Assembly: GCA_024235995.1 (NCBI GenBank)
Contig: JACKLI010000001.1
Span: forward strand, 2,356,001 to 2,420,000
DNA length: 64,000 bases
Origin: Burkholderiaceae bacterium
GTDB lineage: Bacteria; Pseudomonadota; Gammaproteobacteria; Burkholderiales; Burkholderiaceae_C
Direction of reading: 5' to 3'
This document shows, in pieces, positions 45,701 to 54,903 of this stretch. The notes beneath the pieces were generated by a model, which saw only the letters and a program-made list of their open reading frames with translations, was not told the origin of the DNA and searched no databases. Positions within the stretch are counted from its first letter, which is position 1. Every line of letters starts with the position of its first letter. A program made the translations under genes and the position numbers.

Positions 45701-46990
45701 ATGCACACCGCACCCGAAACCCCTTCTTCGCGCCAGGCCCTCTGGGCCATGTACACCGCGGTCCCGGCCGTGGTTGCGGGTTATCCCTTGCTCGAGGCTT
45801 TGCAGGCCTGCCGGCGCCAGGCCATGGCCGCCGAGCCCGGCCCCGGTCGCGCGCCGTTCAACCGGATCGCGCACAGCACCCGCACCTGGATGCACGGCGA
45901 CCGCGATTTCAACACGCCCACCGTCGACCTTCTGTACAGCAACGCCTGGATCGACCTGCGGCAGGGCCCGGTCGTGCTGGAGATTCCGGCGCGCAGCCGC
46001 TTCTTCGTCGTACAACTGCTGGATGTCCACACCGAGAACTTCTTCAACCTCGGCACGCGCAATGTCCCTGCCGGGGGGGCCCGCTACGCGCTGCTGCCGC
46101 CGGGCGCGCCCGCCTCGCTGGCGCCCGCGGGAACGCAGGCCGTGCCATGTCCCTCCGCCCTGGTCTGGCTGCTCGGGCGGGTGATCGTCGATGGCGCGAT
46201 GGACCTGTCGGCGGCCCGCGCGGTGCAGGAGGGTTTCGTGCTGCACGGGACCGCCGTGGGGAGCCCTTTCCCTTGCCTGGGGCAATGGACCGACACGGGC
46301 GATGCTGCGCTCGACTTCTTCGCCAACCTCAGCCGCGCCCTGCAGGATTTCCCGCCGCCGGCTGCGCTGCGCGCACCCCTTGAAATGCTCTCGGGCCTGC
46401 TGCCGCCGGGCGCGTCTCCGTCCGGGCTGCGCCCCCTGGTCGTGGACGGGCTGCGGGGCGCCTGGCGCGAAGCCATGGCATTGATCGAAGCCCATACGCA
46501 TGCGGCATCGCGCGCCCCTTGGCGCTTCTCGACCCGGCTCGGGCGCTTCGGCCAGGACCACATGCTGCGCGCAGCCACCGCCTGGAAGGGCATAGGCGCG
46601 CTGGCCGCCGACGAGGCGATCTATGCCGCCGCCGACTACGACCAGCACGGCGACCTGCTGCATGGACAGCACACGTTCCGCATCCGCTTCACCGACGGCG
46701 GCGACCTGCCGGCGGATGCCTTCTGGTCCATCACGCTGTACGGCGAAGATCGCTTCCTGCCTGCCGTTGCGCCGCAGCGCCATGCGCTCGGCAGCCGCAG
46801 CGGCCTGGTGAAGGACGCCGACGGCAGCCTGAGCCTGCACATGGGCCAGCGGCCACCGGCGGGAGGACCCCAGTCCAACTGGCTGCCGGCGCCCGACGCC
46901 CCGTTCTACCTGGTGCTGCGCCTGTACCACCCGCAAGCGCGCCTGCTGGAAGGCCGCTACGCTTTTCCCGCGGTGGAACGGCTGGACTGA
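45701..46990 (+). CDS. DUF1254/DUF1214 domain protein
   Basis: 429 residues. The N-terminal DUF1254 region contains RDFNTPTVDLLYSNAWIDLR and VLEIPARSRFFVVQLLDVHT; the C-terminal DUF1214 contains FWSITLYGEDRFLP and near the end APFYLVLRLYHPQARLLEG. No signal peptide is evident, unlike many relatives. The start is at MHTAPE; six more in-frame codons upstream are possible. The biochemical role of the family is not established. Its tail meets the convergent CoA-transferase gene 7 bp away. Confidence 0.88.
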   Translation: MHTAPETPSSRQALWAMYTAVPAVVAGYPLLEALQACRRQAMAAEPGPGRAPFNRIAHSTRTWMHGDRDFNTPTVDLLYSNAWIDLRQGPVVLEIPARSRFFVVQLLDVHTENFFNLGTRNVPAGGARYALLPPGAPASLAPAGTQAVPCPSALVWLLGRVIVDGAMDLSAARAVQEGFVLHGTAVGSPFPCLGQWTDTGDAALDFFANLSRALQDFPPPAALRAPLEMLSGLLPPGASPSGLRPLVVDGLRGAWREAMALIEAHTHAASRAPWRFSTRLGRFGQDHMLRAATAWKGIGALAADEAIYAAADYDQHGDLLHGQHTFRIRFTDGGDLPADAFWSITLYGEDRFLPAVAPQRHALGSRSGLVKDADGSLSLHMGQRPPAGGPQSNWLPAPDAPFYLVLRLYHPQARLLEGRYAFPAVERLD

Positions 46991-46997
46991 AGAGCCC

Positions 46998-48224
46998 CTA
47001 CGCTGGCACCGCCCTGGTCGCTTCCATCTTCACCACTCCCTGCTCGCGCAGCATCGCGATCTCCTCGCTGCTGAAGCCTGCCTCGCGCAGCACCTCCGCG
47101 GTATGCGCGCCATGTCCCGGCGCCGCCTGCGTCGCCTGCCGCGGTGTGTCGCACAGCGCGTACGGCAGGCCGAAGGTGGTGTAGCCCGCCTGGCTGCCGT
47201 TGGTCGCGGCCTCCACCACCATGCCGCTGGCGCGGAAGTCTTCGCCCGCGAGCACGTCGGCGTAGCTGCGCACCACGCCCACCACGATGTTGTTGCGCGT
47301 CAGCAGCTCCACGCACTCGCGCGTGCCTAGCCGAGCCAGCTGCGCGCCCACCGCCTCCTTCATCGCCGGACGATTGGCCACCCGCAGTTCGTTCGTGGCA
47401 AAGCGCGGGTCGCCACCCAGCTCCGGTGCGCCTATGGTCTCGCACAGCCGCAGCCAGTGCGCCTGCACGTAAGCCGACACCACCACCATGCCGTCGCGCG
47501 TGCGGAAGATGTCCGCCGCCGGCGCCGCCATCGGCTGGCCGTCGCCGCTGCGCGTCGGCTCCACGCCGCGCACCAGGTAGTCGCTGAAGTTCGGCAGCTG
47601 CAGGTTCAGCGCCACTTCCAGCAGCGAGATGCGGATGGTCTCGCCGAGACCGGTGCGCTCGCGCCGGAACAGCGCGGCCAGCACCGCCTGGGCCGCCACC
47701 TGCACGGTTGCCGTGTCGACGATGGTCACGCCGACCTTCTGCGGCAGTCCCTCCGGCTCGCCGGTGACGGACATGAGGCCGCTCTCGGCCTGGGCGGCGA
47801 TGTCGTAGCCGGGCCGGTCGCGCGAGGCAGCGGCAGCCGGAAAACCGGTGATCGCGACATAGACCAGGCCGGGTTGCACGGCGCGCAGCGTGTCCGCACC
47901 CAGGCCCAGGGCCTCGGCGGCGCCCGGTCGAAGGTTCTGCACCAGCACGTCGGCGCGCGCGACCAGGCGCCGGGCGATCTCCAGCCCGCGCGGCTGGCGC
48001 AAATCCAGCGCGATGGATTTCTTGCCGCGGTTGTAGGCACGCAGCATGGCGTGGCCGAAGTGCCCGGTGTGGCGGGCGGCATCGCCTTCCAGCGACTCGA
48101 TCTTCACCACCTCGGCGCCCAGGTCGCCCAGTGTCATGGCGGTGCCCGGACCGGCGATGTAGTTGCCGAGTTCGACGACGCGCAGGCCCTGCAGGGGCGG
48201 CAAGGGGGTGGACTGTGTGTTCAT
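46998..48224 (-). CDS. Class III CoA transferase (CaiB/BaiF family)
   Basis: 408 residues. GLRVVELGNYIAGPGTAMTLGDLGAEVVKIE is the usual N-terminus (first 20 residues of it are diagnostic), and Asp170 in VGVTIVDTATV aligns with the catalytic aspartate of formyl-CoA transferase. The enzyme moves CoA between carboxylic acids in the cytoplasm. Start at MNTQSTPLPPLQG. It is divergent from the SMP-30 gene and 7 bp from the DUF1254 stop. Substrate unknown. Confidence 0.93.
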   Translation of the reverse strand: MNTQSTPLPPLQGLRVVELGNYIAGPGTAMTLGDLGAEVVKIESLEGDAARHTGHFGHAMLRAYNRGKKSIALDLRQPRGLEIARRLVARADVLVQNLRPGAAEALGLGADTLRAVQPGLVYVAITGFPAAAASRDRPGYDIAAQAESGLMSVTGEPEGLPQKVGVTIVDTATVQVAAQAVLAALFRRERTGLGETIRISLLEVALNLQLPNFSDYLVRGVEPTRSGDGQPMAAPAADIFRTRDGMVVVSAYVQAHWLRLCETIGAPELGGDPRFATNELRVANRPAMKEAVGAQLARLGTRECVELLTRNNIVVGVVRSYADVLAGEDFRASGMVVEAATNGSQAGYTTFGLPYALCDTPRQATQAAPGHGAHTAEVLREAGFSSEEIAMLREQGVVKMEATRAVPA

Positions 48225-48330
48225 CTGCGGGACTCTAGGAGTGGCTGCCCGGCGCGGCGCGCGCAGCGCTGCAAAGCAGCTTTGCGTCCCGCGCAGCCGC
48301 CGGCCTCCGCGGCGTCGCGACACTCGGGGC

Positions 48331-48961
48331 ATGGACATACGGCGGCTGGGACACACGACCGACCTGCTGGGCGAAAGCCCCTGCTGGGACGCACGGGCCC
48401 AGGCCCTGTGCTGGGTGGATTCCCTGGCCGGCACCCTGCGGCGCGCCTGGCCGGCCACAGGCCGCGAAGAAGCGCACGCGCTGCCACCGCCGGTCGGCTC
48501 CATTGCGCCGTGCGCCAGCGGCGCGGTGGTCGCCGCGCTGAGGAACAGCTTCGTGCGCTACGACTTCACGACCGGTGCCGTGGAGCCGCTCGCCCGCATC
48601 CCGGTGGACCACCCGAACGTGCGCCTCAACGACGGGAAGTGCGATCCCTGGGGCAACTTCCTGGCGGGCACCATGCACATCCACCGCCAGCCCGGCGAGC
48701 CCCTGTTGGGTGGCCTCTACCGGCTGCGCCCGGACCGCACGGTCGAACGGCTGGCGGACGACATCGCCTTCACCAACGGCCCCTGCTTCAGCCCCGACGG
48801 CACCACGCTCTACGTGGCGGACACAGTGGTGCGGACGATCTGGGCCTACGACTATGCGCCGCAAGGGCCGCTGCGCCACCGCCGTGCCTTTGCCCTGACC
48901 GAAGCGCTGGGCTCCGGCCCGGACGGCGCCACCGTCGATGCCGAAGGTTGCGTCTGGACGG
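48331..48961 (+). pseudogene. SMP-30/gluconolactonase/LRE family protein, truncated by IS1071 copy D
   Basis: 210 codons of a six-bladed propeller lactonase: LGESPCWDARAQALCWVD carries the first metal-ligand Glu, VRLNDGKCDPWGNFLAGTMH the substrate Asn/Asp pair, and TNGPCFSPDGTTLYVADT a further ligand. Full-length members are about 290-300 residues; the last third, including the final metal Asp, is lost at the IS1071 end. The open frame runs on into the IS1071 repeat (GLLVFSAISDGTQS). Confidence 0.9.
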
Positions 48962-51900
48962 GGGGTCTCCTCGTTTTCAGTGCAATAAGTGACGGTACGC
49001 AAAGCTAGCACTGGCGCGGGGGTGGTCTGGGTAGACCGTTGATTTCATTGACTTTCCTGTTCGCTTTGTAAACGGGTATGGTGGCCTCCCACTTTTGAGG
49101 TTCACGATGCAGGGTTGGCACACAACGTTTTTGGGGATGCGTGGGCTCCCCCGCGATATCAGCGACTTCGAGATGAAGGCATTTTTCACCTTCGATGGTG
49201 CCGAGCGCGACGCAATCAATGCACGCCGAGGTGATTCCCACAAGCTTGGTCTGGCGCTCCATATTGGTTTCCTGCGCATGAGTGGGCGTTTGCTCGGTGC
49301 CTTTCGGGTAATTCCAGTAGCCTTGTGGCGCCACCTTGGCAACGAGCTTGGCATTGCAGCACCAGAAGTCGCCTCGCTGAGAGCCATGTATGAACGCGGG
49401 CGCACGCTATTCGATCACCAACAAGTAGCCTGCACGGTCCTTGGATTCCAGTGGATGAGCGAGCACCAGCGCCGCTCACTGGTACGTGAACTGCGCGACG
49501 AAGTGGCGCGCTGCGCCGACCGCGATCAGCTACTCGTGCGGGCGCGTCAATGGCTGTACAAGAACAAGCTGGTGATCGTGCACGAGCGGGCAATTCGGAC
49601 ACTGATTGCGGCGGCACTTGCCCAGCTTGAAGTTGAAACAGGCACCGCCATCGCCGCCAGCGTTGATCCAGCAACACTTGATCGCTGGCGAGCCTCAGTT
49701 TCAGAGCTGCGCCCAGATGGACAAACCCAGCAGAGTTGGCTATGGGCTGCACCGGCGAAACACTCAACCCGCCAAATCAGCGAGGTACTGGAGCGCATCG
49801 ACCTGCTTTACACGCTGGACGTTCATAAGCACCTGGCAGACATCCCCGATCTCATCTTGCGCCGCTACGCGCGCCGACTTGTCTCCAGGCCGCCCTCAGC
49901 CGGAGCCAAGATCAAAGAGCCAGCGCGCACCGTGGAGGTCGCATGCTTTCTTCGGTATTGCCTGTTCACCACCACAGACCAGTTGATCCTTATGGTGCAG
50001 CGCCGGATCGCCGATCTGTGGCGTCAGGCTGCCGCCGATGTCCCCGCTACCGTCAATTGGGCCGCAATGTACAAAACGCTGCTCGGCGAACTTGTTGCCT
50101 TGAGCGCGCAAGGTGCGGTGCCAGATGCTGAGTTGCGTGCCCGTCTTGAAGCCTTGATCACCGAAACCCAGAAACGCAAACCACCGAGCAGGGCCTCCCT
50201 GGTCCGCGAGGGATTGATTGATGGAATTCGCCCCGTGCGGTCGTTGCTCGTCGCCATTGCAAAGCTGCCCTGGCAGGCCACCGGCGAGCATCCTGCCATC
50301 GAGTACCTTGCCAAGCTGCAAGCTTTATATCTCAAAGGATCCAGAAAGCTGCCAGTTGAAGTGGTGGCACCAAGTCTGGGAATGATCTGGCAGGTTTCGA
50401 TCTCCAGCCCAGACCGGGAACGGGCGTTTCAGGCGTTGGAGGTGGCCACCCTGTTTGCCCTGCGCCGCGCGGTGCGCAATGGCTCGGTCTGGATTGAGCA
50501 CAGCCTGAGCTTTCGGGGTCGTGCGCGCTTGTTCTTCACGGACGAGCGTTGGCAGGCAGAGTCCAAGAAACACTATGCCCGTCTATCGTTACCCAGCAAG
50601 GCTGCCACTTTCTTGAAGCCTTTGCTGGCCAGAGTAACTGCCGGTGTCGATGCGGTGGCCGCTGCAGCCCGCAGTGGCGTACTGCGCGTGGATGATGAAC
50701 TCCATTTGTCGCCATTGCCCGCAGAGGACGAAGACCCAGAAGTGACCAAGCTGCGCGCGGCTTTGGATCACCGCATCGGTGAGGTTCAATTGCCGGAAGT
50801 GATTCTGGCCGTTGACGCCCAGGTGCGCTTTAGCTGGATCATGCTCGGACGTGAGCCGCGCTCTACCGACGAGCTGCTGATGGTCTATGCCGGCATCATG
50901 GCCCACGGCACCAGTCTGACTGCGGTCGAATGCGCGCGCATGATTCCGCAATTGTCTGCCACCAGCATTCGCCAGGCCATGCGCTGGGCGCGGGACGAAC
51001 GGCGTCTGAGCCAGGCCTGCCAGGCTGTGCTGGAATTCATGCAGCGACACCCGATTGCCGCCACCTGGGGGCGGTCCGATTTGGCATCTTCTGACATGAT
51101 GAGCATGGAGACCACCAAACGGGTGTGGCAAGCCCGGCTTGATCCTCGGCGCAACACACCTTCCATTGGAATCTACTCCCATGTAAAAGACCGGTGGGGC
51201 ATCTTCCATGCGCAGCCCTTTGTGCTCAATGAGCGCCAGGCGGGCGTGGCCATTGAAGGTGTCATCCGCCAAGAAAAGCTGGAGACCAGCCAGCTTGCTG
51301 TGGATACCCATGGCTACACCGACTTTGCCATGTCACATGCCCGTTTGCTTGGTTTTGATCTTTGCCCGCGGTTGAAGGAACTCAAACAGCGCCACCTCTT
51401 TGTGCCACGCGGCACCAAAGTGCCCGCAGAAATCGCTGCGGTGTGCGAAGCCAATGTCGACGTCGCTTTGATCGAAAAGCATTGGGATAGTCTGGTGCAC
51501 CTGGCAGCCTCGGTCATGAGCGGACATGCCAGTGCGGTGGCAGCTCTTGCGCGGTTCGGTTCTGCCGCCCAGGGCGATCCAATCTATGAGGCTGGCGTGC
51601 AATTGGGGCGGTTGCTGCGTACGGCGTTTTTGGCTGACTACTTTGTCAAGGACGCTTTCAGGAACGAGTTGCGCCGGGTGCTCAATCGGGGCGAGGCTGT
51701 TAACGCCCTCAAGCGCGCCATTTATACCGGCCGGATCAGCCCGGCGCAGGCCAAACGTGTCGATGAAATGCAGGCTGTGGCCGATGCGTTGAGCCTGATG
51801 GCCAACATCGTGATGGCGTGGAATACCTCACAGATGCAGGCGGTCCTGGATCGCTGGTCGAACCGCCGCCAGGTCATTCCACCGGAACTGATCGGGAAGA

Positions 51901-52165
51901 TTGCGCCCACCAGGCTGGAGAGCATCAACTTGCGGGGTGTGTTTCGCTTCCCGGTTGACCGCTATGCTGACCAAATCCTGCCTTCGCGGCCAAATGCATC
52001 GATAACTGGCACCAATGGATGAAACCGACCACGGTTTGACGCCACGAATCGCAGATTTGAAAGTGAACAGGAAAGTCAATGAAATCAACGATCTACCAAC
52101 ACCACCTCCGCGCCAGTGCTAGCTTTTCGTACCGTCACTTATTGCACTGAAAACGAGGAGACCCC
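48962..52165 (+). mobile_element. IS1071, complete copy D (opposite orientation)
   Basis: 3,204 bp, with IRR at 48962 and IRL ending at 52165, inverted relative to copies A, B and C. The flanks gacgg and taccg do not match, so there is no target duplication. The left neighbour is a cut SMP-30 gene and the right neighbour a cut Tn21-like transposase gene, so this copy also marks a rearrangement joint. Confidence 0.97.
49095..52022 (+). CDS. tnpA: IS1071 transposase TnpA (Tn3 family), copy D
   Basis: 975 residues, apparently identical to copies B and C. A region upstream within the IRR is the same as at the other copies, so expression should be equal. Complete DDE_Tnp_Tn3 domain. Confidence 0.96.
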   Translation: MRFTMQGWHTTFLGMRGLPRDISDFEMKAFFTFDGAERDAINARRGDSHKLGLALHIGFLRMSGRLLGAFRVIPVALWRHLGNELGIAAPEVASLRAMYERGRTLFDHQQVACTVLGFQWMSEHQRRSLVRELRDEVARCADRDQLLVRARQWLYKNKLVIVHERAIRTLIAAALAQLEVETGTAIAASVDPATLDRWRASVSELRPDGQTQQSWLWAAPAKHSTRQISEVLERIDLLYTLDVHKHLADIPDLILRRYARRLVSRPPSAGAKIKEPARTVEVACFLRYCLFTTTDQLILMVQRRIADLWRQAAADVPATVNWAAMYKTLLGELVALSAQGAVPDAELRARLEALITETQKRKPPSRASLVREGLIDGIRPVRSLLVAIAKLPWQATGEHPAIEYLAKLQALYLKGSRKLPVEVVAPSLGMIWQVSISSPDRERAFQALEVATLFALRRAVRNGSVWIEHSLSFRGRARLFFTDERWQAESKKHYARLSLPSKAATFLKPLLARVTAGVDAVAAAARSGVLRVDDELHLSPLPAEDEDPEVTKLRAALDHRIGEVQLPEVILAVDAQVRFSWIMLGREPRSTDELLMVYAGIMAHGTSLTAVECARMIPQLSATSIRQAMRWARDERRLSQACQAVLEFMQRHPIAATWGRSDLASSDMMSMETTKRVWQARLDPRRNTPSIGIYSHVKDRWGIFHAQPFVLNERQAGVAIEGVIRQEKLETSQLAVDTHGYTDFAMSHARLLGFDLCPRLKELKQRHLFVPRGTKVPAEIAAVCEANVDVALIEKHWDSLVHLAASVMSGHASAVAALARFGSAAQGDPIYEAGVQLGRLLRTAFLADYFVKDAFRNELRRVLNRGEAVNALKRAIYTGRISPAQAKRVDEMQAVADALSLMANIVMAWNTSQMQAVLDRWSNRRQVIPPELIGKIAPTRLESINLRGVFRFPVDRYADQILPSRPNASITGTNG

Positions 52166-52405
52166 TACCGGGCTAGCGGCCTCAATCTGGTAACGGCTGC
52201 CGTCGTGTTGTGGAACACGGTCTATCTGGAACGGGCTGCGCACGCGCTGCGTGGCAACGGCCATGCCGTTGATGACGCGCTGTTGCAGTACCTGTCGCCG
52301 CTCGGTTGGGAGCACATCAACCTCACCGGCGATTACCTCTGGCGCAGCAGCGCCAAGATCGGCGCGGGCAAGTTCAGGCCGCTACGACCGCTGCAACCGG
52401 CTTAG
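52166..52405 (+). pseudogene. tnpA: Tn21-like (Tn3-family) transposase TnpA, C-terminal 79 codons
   Basis: Reading from the IS1071 edge gives YRASGLNLVTAAVVLWNTVY, LERAAHALRGNG, then LSPLGWEHINLTGDYLW and a FRPLRPL tail, the invariant end of Tn21-subgroup transposases. It belongs to a different element from IS1071. Cut at its 5' side by IS1071 copy D. Confidence 0.92.
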
Positions 52406-52438
52406 CGTGCTTTATTTTCCGTTTTCTGAGGCGACCCC
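52401..52438 (-). repeat. 38-bp terminal inverted repeat of a Tn21-subgroup transposon
   Basis: Read inward from 52438 it begins GGGGTCGCCTCAGAAAACGG and ends in ...CGCTAAG, one or so mismatch from the Tn21 terminal repeat as I recall it. It overlaps the tnpA stop, as in Tn21 relatives. It marks the true right end of that transposon; what follows is its former target. Confidence 0.88.
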
Positions 52439-52504
52439 TTGACTGATCGGCTGGGAGGGAGGTGGATAGACTTCTGGTTTTTAGAACGTCGCTATGGTGT
52501 CAGC

Positions 52505-52702
52505 ATGAAACTGAACGAAGAAAACGAACCGTTCTTCATCACCGAGGACATGGCCGCCGAGATGGCTGCTGCCGGCTACGAGTTCAAGCCTCCCGGCCAT
52601 GCCAGAACGAAGAGCGTCCGCGACCTGTACGGATGGCAGCCTGGGGAGACTCTGGAGCAGGCCATTGCCCGTCAACAGCGAAGGCAGTGTTCATCCTCTT
52701 GA
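52505..52702 (+). CDS. Small hypothetical protein (65 residues)
   Basis: MKLNEENEPFFITEDMAAEM, then AAAGYEFKPPGHARTKSVRDLYG and a C-terminal EQAIARQQ helix. Acidic, soluble, no known domain recognised. A longer frame from 52439 is open but starts at the transposon border. No good ribosome site. It may be a real small gene next to the transposon target or part of a lost gene. Confidence 0.4.
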   Translation: MKLNEENEPFFITEDMAAEMAAAGYEFKPPGHARTKSVRDLYGWQPGETLEQAIARQQRRQCSSS

Positions 52703-52805
52703 TCTGAGTATGGCATTATTCATGGCATTAGTTGGTTGCCGTATTGTAAGTCATTGATATTTAACATGGTTTTGTGACTATAGATAATCGAGTGGGAGTG
52801 AATTT

Positions 52806-52836
52806 AGGTCCTTCAAGGACTATCGCCAGCTATCGA
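52806..52836. repeat. 31-bp att-like sequence, copy 1
   Basis: aggtccttcaaggactatcg and the following 11 bases recur at 61304-61334 with two changes (29 of 31 identical). Weaker similarity continues for roughly 100 bases after both copies (for example cgtaacgt-ttg-ttt and ggccagc). Copy 1 lies about 270 bp before an integrase start, with integrase-arm-like repeats between, as expected of an attachment site. Confidence 0.55.
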
Positions 52837-52916
52837 CAAGGCTGCCGTAACGTGTTGATTTAGAAGGAAATACGTCTCGGCATCTATCGGTAGCTATCGC
52901 CGGCCAGCAAAAACGG

Positions 52917-53075
52917 TTGACGGTAGCGCTGACGGTAAGAATTGATGCGCAATTAAGACACTCTCGTTCACTATTGAGACTTTTACCGTCTTTGACGGTA
53001 AAAGCCTTCTCGGGAAAGCTTGTTTCATGCGGCTTTCCGGGCATCAGCGGGTCTCCTGGTCCCTGACGGTAAAAG
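52917..53075. repeat. TGACGGTAA-type repeats upstream of the integrase, probable arm sites
   Basis: Direct copies TTGACGGTA (52917), CTGACGGTAAG (52929), TTGACGGTAAAAG (52992) and CTGACGGTAAAAG (53063). There is also one inverted copy that forms a perfect 11-bp palindrome with the third (cttttaccgtc-ttt-gacggtaaaag, 52980-53004). Number, spacing and position before an integrase gene fit arm-type binding sites. Confidence 0.6.
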
Positions 53076-53102
53076 CCGTCAAAAAAACAGGAGAAAACCT
53101 CG

Positions 53103-53261
53103 ATGCTGACCGACACAGCGCTGCGCAATCTGAAGCCTAAGTCCTTGACTTATAAGGTTTCTGACCGAGATGGGATGTACGTGACGGTATCGCCCGCAAA
53201 TACCGTCACCTTCCGCTACGACTACCGTCTCAACGGCCGCCGCGAGACCTTGACCATCGGC
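53103..53261 (+). pseudogene. Tyrosine-type integrase, N-terminal fragment cut by IS21 copy 2
   Basis: MLTDTALRNLKPKSLTYKVS, then DRDGMYVTVSPANTVTFRYD and YRLNGRRETLTIG: the Arm-DNA-bind (DUF4102) domain of P4-like integrases, 53 codons. GGAG precedes the ATG (caggagaaaacctcg). The gene stops at the IS21 end, and no continuation appears beyond the other end of that element, so the rest was deleted. Confidence 0.85.
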
Positions 53262-53367
53262 TGTTGATTCATTTCCAAAGCTGGGCCATTTCGGGACGCA
53301 TTCACGTTGAAATTTGAGCCACGTTGCCGCTCTATCCTGCTGAATTTTTCAGCACGGGGGAGCAGGA

Positions 53368-54903
53368 GTGATCAACGTGAGCACATTGAGCAAGTTACGC
53401 CGCCTCGTGCTGAGGCAGGACGTGTCGGTGCGCGAGGCCAGCCGGCGCCTGGGCATCTCGCGCAACACAGCCACCAAGTGGCTCAAAGACGGGCAGATGG
53501 CCGAACCCCGATACCCGCAGCGGGTGTCGGGCCCCAGCATCCTGGATCCGTACAAGGAGCAGTTGAGCCAATGGCTCAAGGCCGATAGCCATCGCAGCAA
53601 ACGCGATCGACGCGGGATCAAGGCCATGTTTGAGGCGCTGCGCGCGCAGGGCTACAGCGGCAGCCGAGGGCCGGTCTACGCCTTTGCCCAGCGCTGGCAG
53701 CAAGAGCAAGGCAACGCTGCGCGTGGTGCGGGGTTCGTGCCGCTGAGCTTCGAGTTGGGCGAGGCGTTCCAGTTCGACTGGAGCTGCGAGTACCTGTTCA
53801 TCGGCGGGCTGCGCCGCCGCCTGGAAGTGGCACACACCAAGCTGGCGGCCAGTCGCGCCTTCTGCCTGGTGGCGTACTACAGCCAAGCGCACGAGATGCT
53901 GTTCGATGCGCACGCACGGGCGTTCGCCCTCTTCGGTGGCGTGCCCCGGCGGGGCATCTACGACAACATGAAGACCGCTGTGGACAAGGTCGGCCATGGC
54001 AAACAGCGCAGCGTCAATGCACGCTTCGAGGCGATGACCGGGCACTACCTGTTCGAGCCGGAGTTCTGCAACCGGGCCGCCGGCTGGGAGAAGGGGGTCG
54101 TGGAGAAGAACGTTCAGGATCGGCGCAAGGACATCTGGCGTGAGGCCAGCGAGCGGCGCTGGGGGACGCTTGGTGAACTCAACGACTGGTTGCAGCAGGC
54201 CTGCGTGAAGGCCTGGGCTGAGATGAGTCACCCGGAATGGACTCAGCTCACGGTGGCCGATGTCTGGCAGGACGAACGTGCTCGTCTCATGCCCAACCCC
54301 CGTGCGTTTGATGGCTACGTGGAGCAGCCGGTACGGGTCTCTGCGACCGCACTGATCCACTTCCAGCGCAACCGCTACAGCGTGCCGTGTGAATGGATTC
54401 ATGCGGTGGTCAGTCTGCGGGCCTACGCGGATGGCCTGCTGGTGGTCGGGCCCGATGGGCGACAGGTGCGCCTGGCGCGCAGCTTCGAACGTGATCAGAC
54501 GCTCTACGACTGGATGCATTACATCGCGCTCATCGAGCGAAAGCCCGGCGCGCTGCGCAACGGCGCGCCCTTCAAGACCATGCCCGAGCCACTGCAGGAA
54601 ATGCAGCGCCAGTTGCTGCGCCACAGCGGTGGCGACAGGGTGATGGCGCAGGTGCTCATGGGGGTGAGCCTGCATGGACTGGAGGCCGTGGTGGTGGCGG
54701 TAGAGCTGGCGCTGCAGTCCGGGCGGGTGAGTGCCGAGCACGTGCTCAACGTGCTCTCGCGTCTGAAGGAGCAGCGCGTGCCCGAGCCACCGGTGGCCAC
54801 GATGCTCAAGCTCAACACGCCGCCACTGGCCAACCTGCAGCGCTACGACGCACTGCGCAACGTCCAGCCTCATGAGGCATCACCGGAGTCCGACCATGCA
54901 TGA
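53368..54903 (+). CDS. istA: IS21-family transposase IstA, copy 2
   Basis: 511 residues, apparently identical to copy 1 (DDE motifs intact, GTG start). Identity of both copies points to a recent duplication within this replicon. Confidence 0.94.
   Translation: MINVSTLSKLRRLVLRQDVSVREASRRLGISRNTATKWLKDGQMAEPRYPQRVSGPSILDPYKEQLSQWLKADSHRSKRDRRGIKAMFEALRAQGYSGSRGPVYAFAQRWQQEQGNAARGAGFVPLSFELGEAFQFDWSCEYLFIGGLRRRLEVAHTKLAASRAFCLVAYYSQAHEMLFDAHARAFALFGGVPRRGIYDNMKTAVDKVGHGKQRSVNARFEAMTGHYLFEPEFCNRAAGWEKGVVEKNVQDRRKDIWREASERRWGTLGELNDWLQQACVKAWAEMSHPEWTQLTVADVWQDERARLMPNPRAFDGYVEQPVRVSATALIHFQRNRYSVPCEWIHAVVSLRAYADGLLVVGPDGRQVRLARSFERDQTLYDWMHYIALIERKPGALRNGAPFKTMPEPLQEMQRQLLRHSGGDRVMAQVLMGVSLHGLEAVVVAVELALQSGRVSAEHVLNVLSRLKEQRVPEPPVATMLKLNTPPLANLQRYDALRNVQPHEASPESDHA

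Noticed and set aside
52980..53075. CRISPR or terminator interpretation of the TGACGGTAAAAG copies
   Set aside because: Spacing is irregular, there are no cas genes, and the copies precede an integrase gene.
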